DNA from: Deinococcus radiotolerans
GTDB taxonomy: Bacteria > Deinococcota > Deinococci > Deinococcales > Deinococcaceae
NCBI RefSeq assembly: GCF_014647435.1
Contig: NZ_BMPE01000001.1
Coordinates: forward strand, 1,116,001-1,180,000
Direction of reading: 5' to 3'
Length of the DNA: 64,000 bases
Each line of letters starts with the position of its first letter. Position 1 is the first letter of the stretch. Under the pieces are notes generated by a model. It searched no databases. It saw only the letters and a list, made by a program, of their open reading frames with translations, and was not told the origin of the DNA. The position numbers and the translations under genes were made by a program. Shown piece after piece: positions 41,476 through 54,456 of the stretch.

Positions 41476-44049
41476 TCAGCTCAGGATCGGCAGGGCGTCC
41501 AGCAGCCCGAAGTCGTTCGGGACGAACAGGCTGCCCTCGGTGGTGCCCTGGTCCACCTGATCATCCAGCGCCGCTTGGAGCTGCGCGGCGGTCAGTTCGC
41601 CGTTCAGGTACGCGCGGTGCGCGGCGATGACCTCACGGACCTGCTCGGGCGTCTCGTGCACGAACTCCAGGCGCAGATCGCGGATGCCCGCCGCGTGCCA
41701 CTCGCGCAGGTGCGCGGCAGCCACCTGCGGGCGGCCCTCGAAGACGGTGTTTCGGCAGCCGACGTCCGCCATGACCGGGTGCGCGCGGCCCCGCTCGTCG
41801 CGCAGCGCCACGCGGTGCGACTCGCAGGGGTGCCCGCAGTTCGTGTAGTCCGTGCCGCTGCTCAGGAAGCGGCAGAACACGCAGTGCTCGGTGTGGAAGA
41901 CCGGCAGGTGCCCGTACGCGACGGGTTCCAGGGCCGCGCCGCCCACCAGCCCGGCCAGTTCGGTGATCTGCTGCGCGTTCAGGTCGTACGTGGGCGTCAG
42001 TCGGGTCAACCCCAGGTCCAGCAGCGCGCGGGCGGTCAGGACGTTCGCAGCGTTCAGGCTGAAATCCCCCGTGAGTTCCGCCGTCGTCCCGGCGCCCTGC
42101 AGGCCTTCCAGCAGGCCGCCGCTGCGGACCAGAATGCCCGCGTCCAGGGACTCGAGGAACTTCTGGAGGTTCTGCTCGGTGGGTTTCAGGATGCGGGGGC
42201 TGGCGACCCGCACGGGAATCCCGGCGGCCCTGACGCGTTCCACGCTGGGTTTCAGGCCATACAGCTCCAAGTAATCCAGCGTGACTGAGTCGGGCCGGGC
42301 AGCAAGCGCGGCGTCCAGCTGCTCGGGCGTGCGGACCAGGGCATGCAGCCGCGTCGCGGCAGGCGCGGGGGCCTGCGGGCGGGTCAGGGTGGCCAGCGCG
42401 GCGTCCAGGCGCGGCGTGACCGTGCGCTCGGGTGCGGCGGCGCGGGCGTCGGTCAGGGCAGCGGCGGCCTCGCGGCGCAGGGCGTTCAGGGCGCTGACTG
42501 GCAGGAACCCCGCCCCCTGAAGATCGGTGCTCAGGGTCCCGAGGTGGTACGGGGTGCCGCCCAGTTTGCCCAGCTGCTCGCGCAGGCCCGCCTCATCCAG
42601 CGCGCGGTTGCGGGCCCCGGAGAGCGGTTCGGGCAGCGTGACGGTCACGGTCCGGCCCTGCTCGTCGGTCAGGGTCAGCGCGGGCGGCAGGCCCACGTGC
42701 CCCATGAAGTGCGCGTCCACCGGGCGGGTATGCACGGGGTCGGCGGCCTCCACCAGGGGTTTCACGCGCGCGGCCAGGGTGGGGTCCTGGGTGCGCCACA
42801 CCGGGTCGCCCTCGCGCACGCGGCGGCCATCCACCGCGCCACGCCCGAAGCGCAGTTCGTACAGGCCGCCCGCGCGGACGTCATCCAGCGCCGCATCATC
42901 CAGCTGACGGCCGTCCTGCCACAGGCCGTACAGGAAGCCGCCCTCCTCGCGCCCTTCCGGTGCGCGCCAGTTGGCCGGGTCGAACACCAGTCCGTCGCCG
43001 GGTTTCACGACCTCGCTCAGTTCGACCAGCACGCCGCGCTCGGTCACGCCGCGCACGGTACCCACGCGTACGCCACGGTGCCGGGGCGCACGGCCGCGCA
43101 CGACGGTCTGGTGGTTGGTGCCCGCCATGAAGTGCGGCCCCAGCCCGCGCGAGTACACCTGTTCCAGGTCGCGTTCCTCCTGCGCGGTGACGCTCAGTGG
43201 CAGGCCAGCCCAGGCCTCGTCCACGGCCCGGCGGTACGCAGCGGTGGTCAGGGCGACGAACTCGGCGTCCTTGTAGCGGCCCTCGATCTTCAGGCAGTCC
43301 ACGCCGATCCGCACGAGGTCCGGCACCTGATGCAGCGCGTACAGGTCGCCGGGCGACAGCAGGTAGCGGGCGTCGCCCAGGTCGCGGTGCTCGCCGTCCA
43401 CGAACAGCTCGTATGGGAGGCGGCACGCCTGCGCGCACTGCCCGCGGTTCGCGCTGCGCCCACCCCAGGCCTCACTGGAAAAACACTGCCCGGAGTAACT
43501 CACGCACAGCGCGCCGTGCACGAACGTCTCCAGTTCGATGTCAGTCGCGTTCTTGATGCGCTCGATGTCGCGCAGACTCAGCTCGCGGCCCAGCACCACG
43601 CGGCTCGCCCCGAAGCGCCGCGCCAGCTCGGCGCCCTCGGCGGACGTGATGCTCATCTGCGTGCTGCCGTGAATGGGCAGGTCCGGGCAGATCTCGTGCG
43701 CCAGTCGCGCCACGCCGTGATCCTGCACGATCAGCGCGTCCACTCCGGCCTCCGCCAGCGCCATTAGCTGCCGCTCGGCCTGCCGCAGCTCCCGGTCGAA
43801 CACGAGCACGTTGAACGTCACGAAGCCCAGCACGCCGCGCGCATGCAGGCCCCCCATGATGTCCGGCAGGGCCTCCAGATCGAAGCCCACCTTCGCGCGG
43901 GCGTGGAAGCCCGCCCCGTCCGCGCGGCCCTCGCCACGCGCGGGATTCACGCCGAAGAACACGGCGTCCGCGCCGGCCTCCACTGCGGCGCGCAACTGCG
44001 CCTCACCGCCCACCGGGCTCATCACTTCTGGTTTCCTGACCGCCGCCAT
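41476..44049 (-). CDS. rlhA: U32 family protein, RlhA-like (23S rRNA C-hydroxylation)
   Basis: 857 residues. The N-terminal half is the U32 domain: EVMSPVGGEAQLRAAVEAGADAVFFGV, a barrel, and GRELSLRDIERI...ETFVHGALCVSYSGQC...RGQCAQAC with the four cysteines that bind a 4Fe-4S cluster in this family. The C-terminal half contains the extra region found in long members and a second Cys group (CVFCRFLSSG, CGHPC). E. coli RlhA makes 5-hydroxycytidine at 23S C2501, and the same modification is reported from D. radiodurans, so RlhA is the best guess; protease naming is historical. TAGACT (minus, 44063-44058) ends 8 nt before the ATG. Confidence 0.75.
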   Translation of the reverse strand: MAAVRKPEVMSPVGGEAQLRAAVEAGADAVFFGVNPARGEGRADGAGFHARAKVGFDLEALPDIMGGLHARGVLGFVTFNVLVFDRELRQAERQLMALAEAGVDALIVQDHGVARLAHEICPDLPIHGSTQMSITSAEGAELARRFGASRVVLGRELSLRDIERIKNATDIELETFVHGALCVSYSGQCFSSEAWGGRSANRGQCAQACRLPYELFVDGEHRDLGDARYLLSPGDLYALHQVPDLVRIGVDCLKIEGRYKDAEFVALTTAAYRRAVDEAWAGLPLSVTAQEERDLEQVYSRGLGPHFMAGTNHQTVVRGRAPRHRGVRVGTVRGVTERGVLVELSEVVKPGDGLVFDPANWRAPEGREEGGFLYGLWQDGRQLDDAALDDVRAGGLYELRFGRGAVDGRRVREGDPVWRTQDPTLAARVKPLVEAADPVHTRPVDAHFMGHVGLPPALTLTDEQGRTVTVTLPEPLSGARNRALDEAGLREQLGKLGGTPYHLGTLSTDLQGAGFLPVSALNALRREAAAALTDARAAAPERTVTPRLDAALATLTRPQAPAPAATRLHALVRTPEQLDAALAARPDSVTLDYLELYGLKPSVERVRAAGIPVRVASPRILKPTEQNLQKFLESLDAGILVRSGGLLEGLQGAGTTAELTGDFSLNAANVLTARALLDLGLTRLTPTYDLNAQQITELAGLVGGAALEPVAYGHLPVFHTEHCVFCRFLSSGTDYTNCGHPCESHRVALRDERGRAHPVMADVGCRNTVFEGRPQVAAAHLREWHAAGIRDLRLEFVHETPEQVREVIAAHRAYLNGELTAAQLQAALDDQVDQGTTEGSLFVPNDFGLLDALPILS

Positions 44050-44122
44050 AACGCGCCAGTCTACCCAAACGCCGCCCACGCAACGGTGACCCGCATCCGA
44101 AGCGGCGTGCGGGGCAGCCCGC

Positions 44123-44620
44123 TCAGGTGGACGGTCCGGCCAGCGGTCCCGCCGGAGCGTCCGGCACGCCCGGCGCAGCCCAGGCGGTCACAGGCTGACC
44201 GGCGCGCACCAGCAGCACGGGCGCGGCCGCGTGATGCGCGACGCCCTCGGCCACGCTGCCCAGCAGCGCCCGCCCCAGACCACTGCGCCCGTGCGTGCCC
44301 ATCACGACCAGATCCGGCTTCAGGGCCTCCACGGTGTCCAGAATGGCGCGAATGATGTGCCGCCCCCGCGCGGACTCCACGCGCACCGCCGCCCCCGGCA
44401 GCCGCCCCGTGAGGTCTGCTTCGGTCGCGTGGAGACGCGCCTCCTCGTCAGGCCCGCTGACAGGCGGAACGTACGCGAATTCCGAGGCCAGCATGATGTC
44501 GTCCGGAACGACGCTCAGCACTGTCAGCTGTGCGTGCAGGGCGTCCGCCAGGGCCCGCGCGTGCGGGAGAGCCAGGTGACCGAGTTCGCTGCCGTCCGTC
44601 GTGACCAGGATGTGTGTCAT
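44123..44620 (-). CDS. Universal stress protein
   Basis: 165 residues of the UspA family: ILVTTDGSELGHLALPHARALA at the N-terminus and the ATP-binding motif VVMGTHGRSGLGRALLGSVAE (G-x2-G-x9-G-S). The ATG at 44620 is chosen for its AGGAGG 9 nt upstream, one of the few genes here with a strong Shine-Dalgarno. The C-terminal ~25 residues are Ala/Pro-rich. Function in stress survival is by family. Confidence 0.9.
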   Translation of the reverse strand: MTHILVTTDGSELGHLALPHARALADALHAQLTVLSVVPDDIMLASEFAYVPPVSGPDEEARLHATEADLTGRLPGAAVRVESARGRHIIRAILDTVEALKPDLVVMGTHGRSGLGRALLGSVAEGVAHHAAAPVLLVRAGQPVTAWAAPGVPDAPAGPLAGPST

Positions 44621-44733
44621 GGCGTGAATCCTCCTGACCTCACCTTGCGCGCCCAGCATTACCGACCCGTTACCACACCCGGGCCGGTCAAAAAATCTGA
44701 CCCGCCGATCAGTTCCAGGCTACGCTGAACCTC

Positions 44734-47700
44734 ATGAGCGCTCCCCTCACGATCCGGCGCAGCGTGAAGGACCACCCTGCCCGCGTCCCCTCCCCAGCCG
44801 CTCCACCCGCCCCCACGTTCACCCGTTCTTCTGCCGCGCCGGTGCAGCGGTTCCTGAGCCGCCCGACGCGCGTGCAGGGTCAGGTCGCCCAGCCCGTCCT
44901 GCGCGCCCTAGCGCTTCAGCGGCAGGAGGAGACCCGCCTCTCGGGCGCCCGCGAGGTCGTGCAGCAACAGGTCGCGGCCCTGGGTCATGTGCCACCCGTC
45001 CAGCGGCTGATCCAGCCTCCAGTGCCCGACAAACCCGTCACCCCCACCGACTGGGTCACCGTGATGCGGGCTCGAGCCCAGGGGGTCGAAGGTCAGCGCC
45101 TTGACGCCCGCACCTTCGGTGAGTTCCAGGCCCTCCAACGGCAGGTGGCCCAGTCCCTCAGTCACGGCTTCCGCGCGGACCGGGGTAAGGCCGCTGCCCG
45201 GTACGCCACGTACGGCGAGCACCTCGCCACGCTGCAACGCCACGCGCTGAGCGCCCCGGTGTCCCGCGTGGTCCTGGGCCTGGTCCCCCCGGCCGAGCGT
45301 CTCCCTCTTCAGCGGGCGACGGATGAGGCGCTGCAACGCCAGATGGCGCAGGAGCAGGCCGCCCTGAACTTCGACACCCACACGGCCCTGCAACGTCAAC
45401 TGGCCGAATTGGATGCCGAGGCGACCCAGCCCGTGTTGCAACGAATTCAGGCCAGAAGAGGTGCAGGCAGTCCCCTCCCCGAGGCCATTCAGCGGCACTT
45501 GGAGCAGGGATTGAACCACGACCTGAGCCGCGTGCGGATTCACGACGACGCGGAAGCGGACAAACTGGCGAAGGGCGTGAATGCGCTGGCGTTCACGACG
45601 GGGACGGACATCTTCTTCCAGGCGGGGCGGTTCAACCCAAACACGCAGACTGGCCTGGAGTTGCTGGCGCACGAGGTGACGCACACCGTGCAGCAGAGCC
45701 AGGGCCGCGTGGGGAAAGGCATTGACCCCGACGCCAGCCTCGAAACCGAAGCCAGAGCCATGGGTGCCAGGCTCGCGCAGGTCATGCCCAGCCCGAAGAG
45801 TCTCTTTCCCACCAGTCCGCATGCCCCTGGCGTGTACAGCCAGGGTGCGGCACTGCGCCGCGCGCAGACCGGGGCGGTGCAGCGCGTGGCCCTCAAGCCG
45901 CTGTATGACCTGCACCCGCAGGCGGTGCAGCGCTGGGGCAATCCCTTCAGCTGGGCGGCCGACAAGGTCAAGGACGGCGTGAGCGCCATCGCGGACAAGG
46001 GCAAGGAACTGATCGCCGGGGCCCTGACCGCCCTGCCGGGGTACCGCGAGCTGTGCATGGCGTTCGGGAAGGATCTCGTCACCGGCCAGGCCATGAGGGT
46101 CAATCCCGACAGCATCCTGGACGCGCTGAGCGGCTGGGTGCCCGGCCCACTGAAGGACATCCTGAAAGCCCTCAAGGAAACCCAGGCCATTCCCAAGGCG
46201 TGGACGTGGTTCAAGGGGGAACTGGGCAAGCTCGACCTGGGCGGCGCGCTGGGCGAGGTTGCCTCCGCGATCGGCAAGGCGGACCTGGGGGCAGCCAAGA
46301 CGGCCGTGACCCAGCGGATCAGCGGCCTGAGGAGCCTCATCACAGGCAGCGCCCGCAAGATTGCCGACATTGGCCTGACGGCCCTGGCCGCCGGACTCGG
46401 CCCGGTCGGGCAGCAGGTCGTGGCGCAGCTGCGCCAGGGGGGCGACCTGATCCTGCAGGTGCTGAAAAACCCCGCTGGGTTCGCCCGGAACCTCCTGGGG
46501 GCCCTCAAGGGCGGCTTCTCCCGCTTTGCCGGGAACGCCCCGAAGCACCTCCAGAACGGCCTGGGCCAGTGGCTGACCGGGGCCAGTGGCGTCACCTTTC
46601 CCGCCAGACTGGACCTTCAGGGCGTGTTCCTGACCGCGCTGAGCGTCATGGGCCTCACGTATCAGGCCCTGCGCGGGCGCCTCGTGCGGGCCATGGGGCC
46701 GAACGGCGAACGGCAGGTCAGCGCCGCCGAGGGCACCCTCGATACCCTCAAGACCATCCGCACTGGCCTGCACAAGGCAGACGAACTGAAAACCAATCAG
46801 GCGCCCATCAGTACCGAGGTCGTCAGCGGCCTGAAAACTGAAGTGACGAAGAGTGTCGTCACGGCGGGCATCACGAAGGTGGCCAGCATGCTCATTCCCG
46901 GCGGGGGCTTCGTGCAGGCGCTGCTGGGCGCATTCCGCAGCGTGCAGTTCGTCGTGCAGCAGGGCCAGCAGATCATGGGTGTCGTCACCAGCGCCATTCA
47001 GAGCGTCAGCGCCATCGCCGCCGGGAACCTCGGCGCGGCCATCAGTGGCGTCGAGACCACCCTGGCGCGCAGCATTCCCGTCGCGCTGGGCTTCCTGACC
47101 AAGGTGCTGGGCCTGGGCAGCATCGGCACGAAGATCAAGGCCGTCATCGGCAAAGTCCGGGGAAAACTCGACGCCCTGCTGGACCGGGCCGTGGCGCGGA
47201 TCAAAGGCCTGATCTCGAAACTGAGCCGGAAGAACACCCCAGGGCAGAAACCCGGGACAGGTGAGGACTCATCCCGGAGCGTGGCCGTGAAAGCCAGGGT
47301 CCGGACTCACCTTGCGGCCACGTTGCGTGGCCCAGCCACCCCCGCCGTCATTCGCAACGCCCTTGAACACACCATGAATCAGTTCAGACCCCAGGGCCTG
47401 AATGCCCTCCGGACGCGGAAAGCAGGCCAAGGGAGGTACGGGATCGAGGCGAGCGCGTCGCCATACGAGAATGTCGGGCTGACCGACACGAACATCATGT
47501 TCGACGCGGATGATCTGGAACTCATGACCCTGCGCCGGGGCGTGGCGCTGCGCGCGTCCATCAACGGCATCGAGGTTCAGACAGCCAACACGCCCGGCAA
47601 GAAGGGTGAGCTCCCCAAGCACGCCGAGGAGAATTTCGTGATCAATGCCCAGCGGATTCTGCAACGGTTCGCGGGACAGACACCCGAGGTGATTGTCCAG

Positions 47701-48054
47701 CTGTCCAGCAGCCCCTGCGGTGACCCGGGCTGCGACGCCGACCTTCAGAAAAAACTGCATAACTGCGCCTCAACGCTGATCGAGTTCGCTCAGCGCCATC
47801 AGGTCAAGCTGCGGGTGCAGGTGCTGGGCATCTACTCGCCGAAGGTGAAGGGCGGCAAAGCCCTCTCACGCGACGGACTGCGCCGCATGCTGGATCACGG
47901 CATCCGTGTGGAGACGTGGTCGCCCGATCAGGCACTCGCGCAGCTGGAAGCCTCCGCTGGCCCGCTGGAACCCGGAGTGCGGCAGTCCATCAGCTCGAAA
48001 TTGCGGAATATCATCAAGGAACTCGAGGCTCTTTCCGGACTCAACCTGAGGTAA
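44734..48054 (+). CDS. DUF4157 injection-system-type toxin with C-terminal deaminase-like domain
   Basis: 1106 residues in three parts. The N-terminal ~245 are disordered with many V/L-Q-R repeats (PVQRFLS, PVQRLIQ, ALQRQ). Residues ~248-330 are the DUF4157 module (LNHDLSRVRIHDDAEADKLA, HEVTH at 313-317), the N-terminal mark of cargo proteins of extracellular contractile injection systems. Residues ~390-860 are amphipathic/hydrophobic helices. The C-terminus (~880-1080) has H963-A-E965 and P994-C995-x4-C1000, the zinc and proton-shuttle residues of the deaminase superfamily. Likely a nucleic-acid or nucleotide deaminase toxin. A leaderless TACGCT (44721-44726) is 7 nt before the ATG. No structural eCIS genes are in the window. 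Catalysis and target are inferred. Confidence 0.75.
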   Translation: MSAPLTIRRSVKDHPARVPSPAAPPAPTFTRSSAAPVQRFLSRPTRVQGQVAQPVLRALALQRQEETRLSGAREVVQQQVAALGHVPPVQRLIQPPVPDKPVTPTDWVTVMRARAQGVEGQRLDARTFGEFQALQRQVAQSLSHGFRADRGKAAARYATYGEHLATLQRHALSAPVSRVVLGLVPPAERLPLQRATDEALQRQMAQEQAALNFDTHTALQRQLAELDAEATQPVLQRIQARRGAGSPLPEAIQRHLEQGLNHDLSRVRIHDDAEADKLAKGVNALAFTTGTDIFFQAGRFNPNTQTGLELLAHEVTHTVQQSQGRVGKGIDPDASLETEARAMGARLAQVMPSPKSLFPTSPHAPGVYSQGAALRRAQTGAVQRVALKPLYDLHPQAVQRWGNPFSWAADKVKDGVSAIADKGKELIAGALTALPGYRELCMAFGKDLVTGQAMRVNPDSILDALSGWVPGPLKDILKALKETQAIPKAWTWFKGELGKLDLGGALGEVASAIGKADLGAAKTAVTQRISGLRSLITGSARKIADIGLTALAAGLGPVGQQVVAQLRQGGDLILQVLKNPAGFARNLLGALKGGFSRFAGNAPKHLQNGLGQWLTGASGVTFPARLDLQGVFLTALSVMGLTYQALRGRLVRAMGPNGERQVSAAEGTLDTLKTIRTGLHKADELKTNQAPISTEVVSGLKTEVTKSVVTAGITKVASMLIPGGGFVQALLGAFRSVQFVVQQGQQIMGVVTSAIQSVSAIAAGNLGAAISGVETTLARSIPVALGFLTKVLGLGSIGTKIKAVIGKVRGKLDALLDRAVARIKGLISKLSRKNTPGQKPGTGEDSSRSVAVKARVRTHLAATLRGPATPAVIRNALEHTMNQFRPQGLNALRTRKAGQGRYGIEASASPYENVGLTDTNIMFDADDLELMTLRRGVALRASINGIEVQTANTPGKKGELPKHAEENFVINAQRILQRFAGQTPEVIVQLSSSPCGDPGCDADLQKKLHNCASTLIEFAQRHQVKLRVQVLGIYSPKVKGGKALSRDGLRRMLDHGIRVETWSPDQALAQLEASAGPLEPGVRQSISSKLRNIIKELEALSGLNLR

Positions 48055-48056
48055 AC

Positions 48057-48515
48057 GTGGACAAAGCAAGCATGAGCGAAAGCCAGCTTCAGCAGAGGCA
48101 GACGCTGGCACAAGACCTGTCAGCGCAGGGCTGGCAACTCAAGAATGAGGACGCGTTCAACCATGACCTGTGGCTCAGCGCGGAACTGACGGCCCGGAAG
48201 CGGATTCCCGAGAGCATCATGGAACTCAACTACAGCTTCGAGAACAGCTATGTCGGGTTCACCGTGGCAAAATTCGACGAAGGCCGGGCCGAGTACATCA
48301 TCTATTTCGATGACTGGGACACGTCGCACGAGATTGTTCAGGACATACTCAGGCACTCAGAGCGGATGACGGTCGCCCGGGCCGCCCAGTGGTCCGTCGA
48401 ACTTGTCAGCAAACATCCTGGGAACGTGTTCTTCTTCACCGGATCGGACAGCATCGAACTCACGGAGGCGAACGCCCTGGATGTGTTCGAGCGTTTCAAT
48501 CTCGAAGTGGGTTGA
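48057..48515 (+). CDS. Putative immunity protein of the DUF4157 deaminase toxin
   Basis: 152 residues, acidic, rich in Asn/Phe/Ser and lower in GC than the neighbours, with a compact alpha/beta look (LWLSAELTARKRIPESIMEL, VGFTVAKFDEGRAEYIIYF, NVFFFTGSDSIELT). No known family recognised. It starts 2 nt after the toxin stop, with GAGG straddling that stop and 5 nt before the GTG, so it is translated only along with the toxin, the usual arrangement for an immunity gene. It has no partner on the other side. Another possibility is a chaperone or adaptor for the toxin. A later ATG (48072) is possible. Confidence 0.55.
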   Translation: MDKASMSESQLQQRQTLAQDLSAQGWQLKNEDAFNHDLWLSAELTARKRIPESIMELNYSFENSYVGFTVAKFDEGRAEYIIYFDDWDTSHEIVQDILRHSERMTVARAAQWSVELVSKHPGNVFFFTGSDSIELTEANALDVFERFNLEVG

Positions 48516-48950
48516 CCGGCCCAGGATCACGCAGCACTCCGCCTAAGCGGCTCTGCACGCGGCCTTCCGGAGCAGTTCTCCGAGGTGCAGCTTCAGGCAA
48601 GGAATGACCTGATGCCTCCATCCGAGGCTTCGCAGTTGTGACCGCGAACTGGACGGCCGTGGTCGCCACGGGTGACCGGAAGCTGCGCTGCATTCCCGAC
48701 GCTGCAGGCCACACAGACCTGACCCTGCGCCGCATCTGGCAACACGGCAAGGTCCTGATGGCAGGCCTCCGACGTGGTCGCGTTCCGTTGCGCCTTCTTC
48801 CCCTGGGGGACTCGCAGAGCCGCGAAGCAGTGGAGTGACAAGGTGGAAGGCTGAGGGAACCACCGGGCGACTCCGCATGACGAGGAATCACTCGAATCTC
48901 GTATCAGTCCATGGTCAAGGCAGAGCGGCGAGGAGAAGCGCGCCCCGCGC
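48516..48950. other. Non-coding/degenerate stretch after the immunity gene
   Basis: About 435 bases with no convincing gene. It has mixed, somewhat lower GC composition and a few overlapping short frames on both strands, the longest about 130 codons on the minus strand and very Arg/Ser/Pro-rich, with no promoter, ribosome-binding site or recognisable motif. Gene debris left by transfer or deletion next to the toxin pair is possible. The TAGTCT box of ymdB follows at 48951. Confidence 0.4.
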
Positions 48951-48962
48951 TAGTCTGACCGA

Positions 48963-49757
48963 ATGATCAGGTTGTTGTTTGTGGGGGATGTGTTCGCCGC
49001 GGCGGGGCGGCGGGTGCTGGGGTCGCACCTGCCGTCCCTGCGGTCGAAGTCGGATTTCATCGTGGTGAACATGGAGAACGCGGCGGGGGGCTTCGGCCTT
49101 CACCGCGAGGGCGCGGACGGGGCGCTGAAGGCCGGGGCGCACTGCATGACGCTGGGGAATCACGCGTGGCATCACAAGGACGTGTACGTGCTGATGCAGG
49201 ACGAGGGCACGTACCCGATCGTGCGGCCGCTGAACTACAGCGATCCGGGCACGCCGGGCGTGGGCTGGCGGTCGTTCGACGTGAAGACCGCGCAGGGCAC
49301 CGAGCGGCTGACGGTTGTGAACCTGCTGGGCCGGGTGTTCATGGAGGCGGTGGACAACCCGTTCCGGGCGATGGACACGCTGCTGGAACGCGACGATCTA
49401 GGCAGCGTGTTCGTGGATTTCCACGCCGAGGCGACCAGTGAGAAGCAGGGCATGGCGCGGTACCTGGACGGGCGGGTGGCGGCCGTGATCGGCACGCACA
49501 CGCACGTGCCCACAGCGGACACGCGGATCCTGCCGGGCGGCACGGCGTTCCAGGCGGACGCGGGCTTCACGGGACCGTTCGAGTCGATCATCGGCAGTGA
49601 TCCGCACGGCCCGATCGAGCGCTTCGTGACCGAGCGCCCGCACCGGTACGGCGCGGCGGACGGCCCGGCGGAACTGAACGGCGTCTTTGTCCAGATAGAG
49701 GGGAACCGCGCGGTGGGCGTTGAACGGTACCGTTACGTGGAAGGGCAGGAGAGCTGA
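48963..49757 (+). CDS. YmdB-family metallophosphoesterase (DR1281-like)
   Basis: 264 residues. Metal-binding motifs of the family: [13 protein letters not shown] (D), [11 protein letters not shown] (E/N), LGNHAWHH (GNH), [10 protein letters not shown] and [12 protein letters not shown] (H). Relatives, including Bacillus YmdB and the structurally solved D. radiodurans DR1281, are phosphodiesterases for 2',3'-cyclic nucleotides. Length normal. TAGTCT (48951-48956) ends 6 nt before the ATG, so it is leaderless. Confidence 0.92.
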   Translation: MIRLLFVGDVFAAAGRRVLGSHLPSLRSKSDFIVVNMENAAGGFGLHREGADGALKAGAHCMTLGNHAWHHKDVYVLMQDEGTYPIVRPLNYSDPGTPGVGWRSFDVKTAQGTERLTVVNLLGRVFMEAVDNPFRAMDTLLERDDLGSVFVDFHAEATSEKQGMARYLDGRVAAVIGTHTHVPTADTRILPGGTAFQADAGFTGPFESIIGSDPHGPIERFVTERPHRYGAADGPAELNGVFVQIEGNRAVGVERYRYVEGQES

Positions 49758-49801
49758 TCACGGCGCTCCTGACAGTGTCCTTCCGGAGAGGCGGAACCGG
49801 G

Positions 49802-49873
49802 CGGTCTCGCCGCAGTACGCCGCGGCAAGACCGTCAGGGGCGGCGTGGCGGGCAGCCGGGCGGAACGCCACGC
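49802..49873. repeat. Inverted repeats in the ppc upstream region
   Basis: CGGTCT (49802-49807) and AGACCG (49828-49833) enclose an inner GC-rich pairing; GCGTGGCG (49843-49850) pairs with CGCCACGC (49866-49873) over 8 bp. Both lie between ymdB and ppc. They may end the ymdB transcript or control ppc. Confidence 0.35.
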
Positions 49874-49913
49874 GCCCACCGCGCCGCGCCTCTGACAGCT
49901 GAAGGGAGTGAGC

Positions 49914-52409
<2,496 letters not shown>

Positions 52410-52552
52410 TCGCCACTGGCGGGCTGTGGGGGAGGGGGCGACCTCTCCCCTCTTGCTGTGCCACAGCAGCGGCAGGTGCGGCGCGGTGAGCGGGGCGCCT
52501 CGCCTTAACCTCCACCCATCCCCCTCCCCGCTGGAACCGGTACCATGTCGTC

Positions 52553-54007
<1,455 letters not shown>

Positions 54008-54063
54008 CCCGGCCACAGAGAGGAGGCGGACCTGCACGGCCCGCCCCCTCTCCCCCACGCCCG

Positions 54064-54456
54064 TTACGCCCGCAGAGGCCGGGGCACCGGCAGGGTGTAC
54101 GTTGCAAACGGCTTCCACTGCCCGCCCGGATGGTGGCGCGCCAGGGGCTGATCACGGTCATCCACGTACACCATGCGGTAGCGCACGCGACCCAGTTCCA
54201 GCCCCCCGCGCTGCCGCCACAGCACCTGCACGTCCACGTTCGTCGCCGCCGGATCGGTATCACGCGCGGACAGGATGCTGAACCCACCCAGGGTGCCAGG
54301 GTACGCGCGGCGCACCTGCCGTACGCTGCGCCGCCGCGTGGGAAAGAGGCGCGCGGGCAGCGCCAGGGCCATCGCGTGGTACTGCCCGCCCTGCCAGTGC
54401 GTCAGGAACGCGCTGAGCGCCTCCTGCGGCGTGGAATTGGTCGGCGTGATGTCCAT
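54064..54456 (-). CDS. Hypothetical NTF2-like protein
   Basis: 130 residues without signal peptide. A helix pair at the start (TPQEALSAFLTHWQGGQYHAMALAL) followed by beta strands (FSILSARDTDP, NVDVQVLWRQRG, LGRVRYRMVYVDDR) fits the NTF2/SnoaL-like fold, but no catalytic residues are recognisable. The ATG at 54456 is favoured by a -10-like CATGCT ending 5 nt upstream. Confidence 0.5.
   Translation of the reverse strand: MDITPTNSTPQEALSAFLTHWQGGQYHAMALALPARLFPTRRRSVRQVRRAYPGTLGGFSILSARDTDPAATNVDVQVLWRQRGGLELGRVRYRMVYVDDRDQPLARHHPGGQWKPFATYTLPVPRPLRA

Noticed and set aside
44908..46773. Long minus-strand frame opposite the DUF4157 gene
   Set aside because: Antisense shadow; the plus-strand protein has real domains and a promoter.
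44734..48515. Complete contractile injection system locus
   Set aside because: No sheath, tube, spike, baseplate or AAA ATPase gene lies in the window; only the cargo-type protein is present.
48496..48891. 131-codon minus-strand frame after the immunity gene
   Set aside because: Arg/Ser/Pro-rich, no start signal and no motif, so it is not annotated as a gene.
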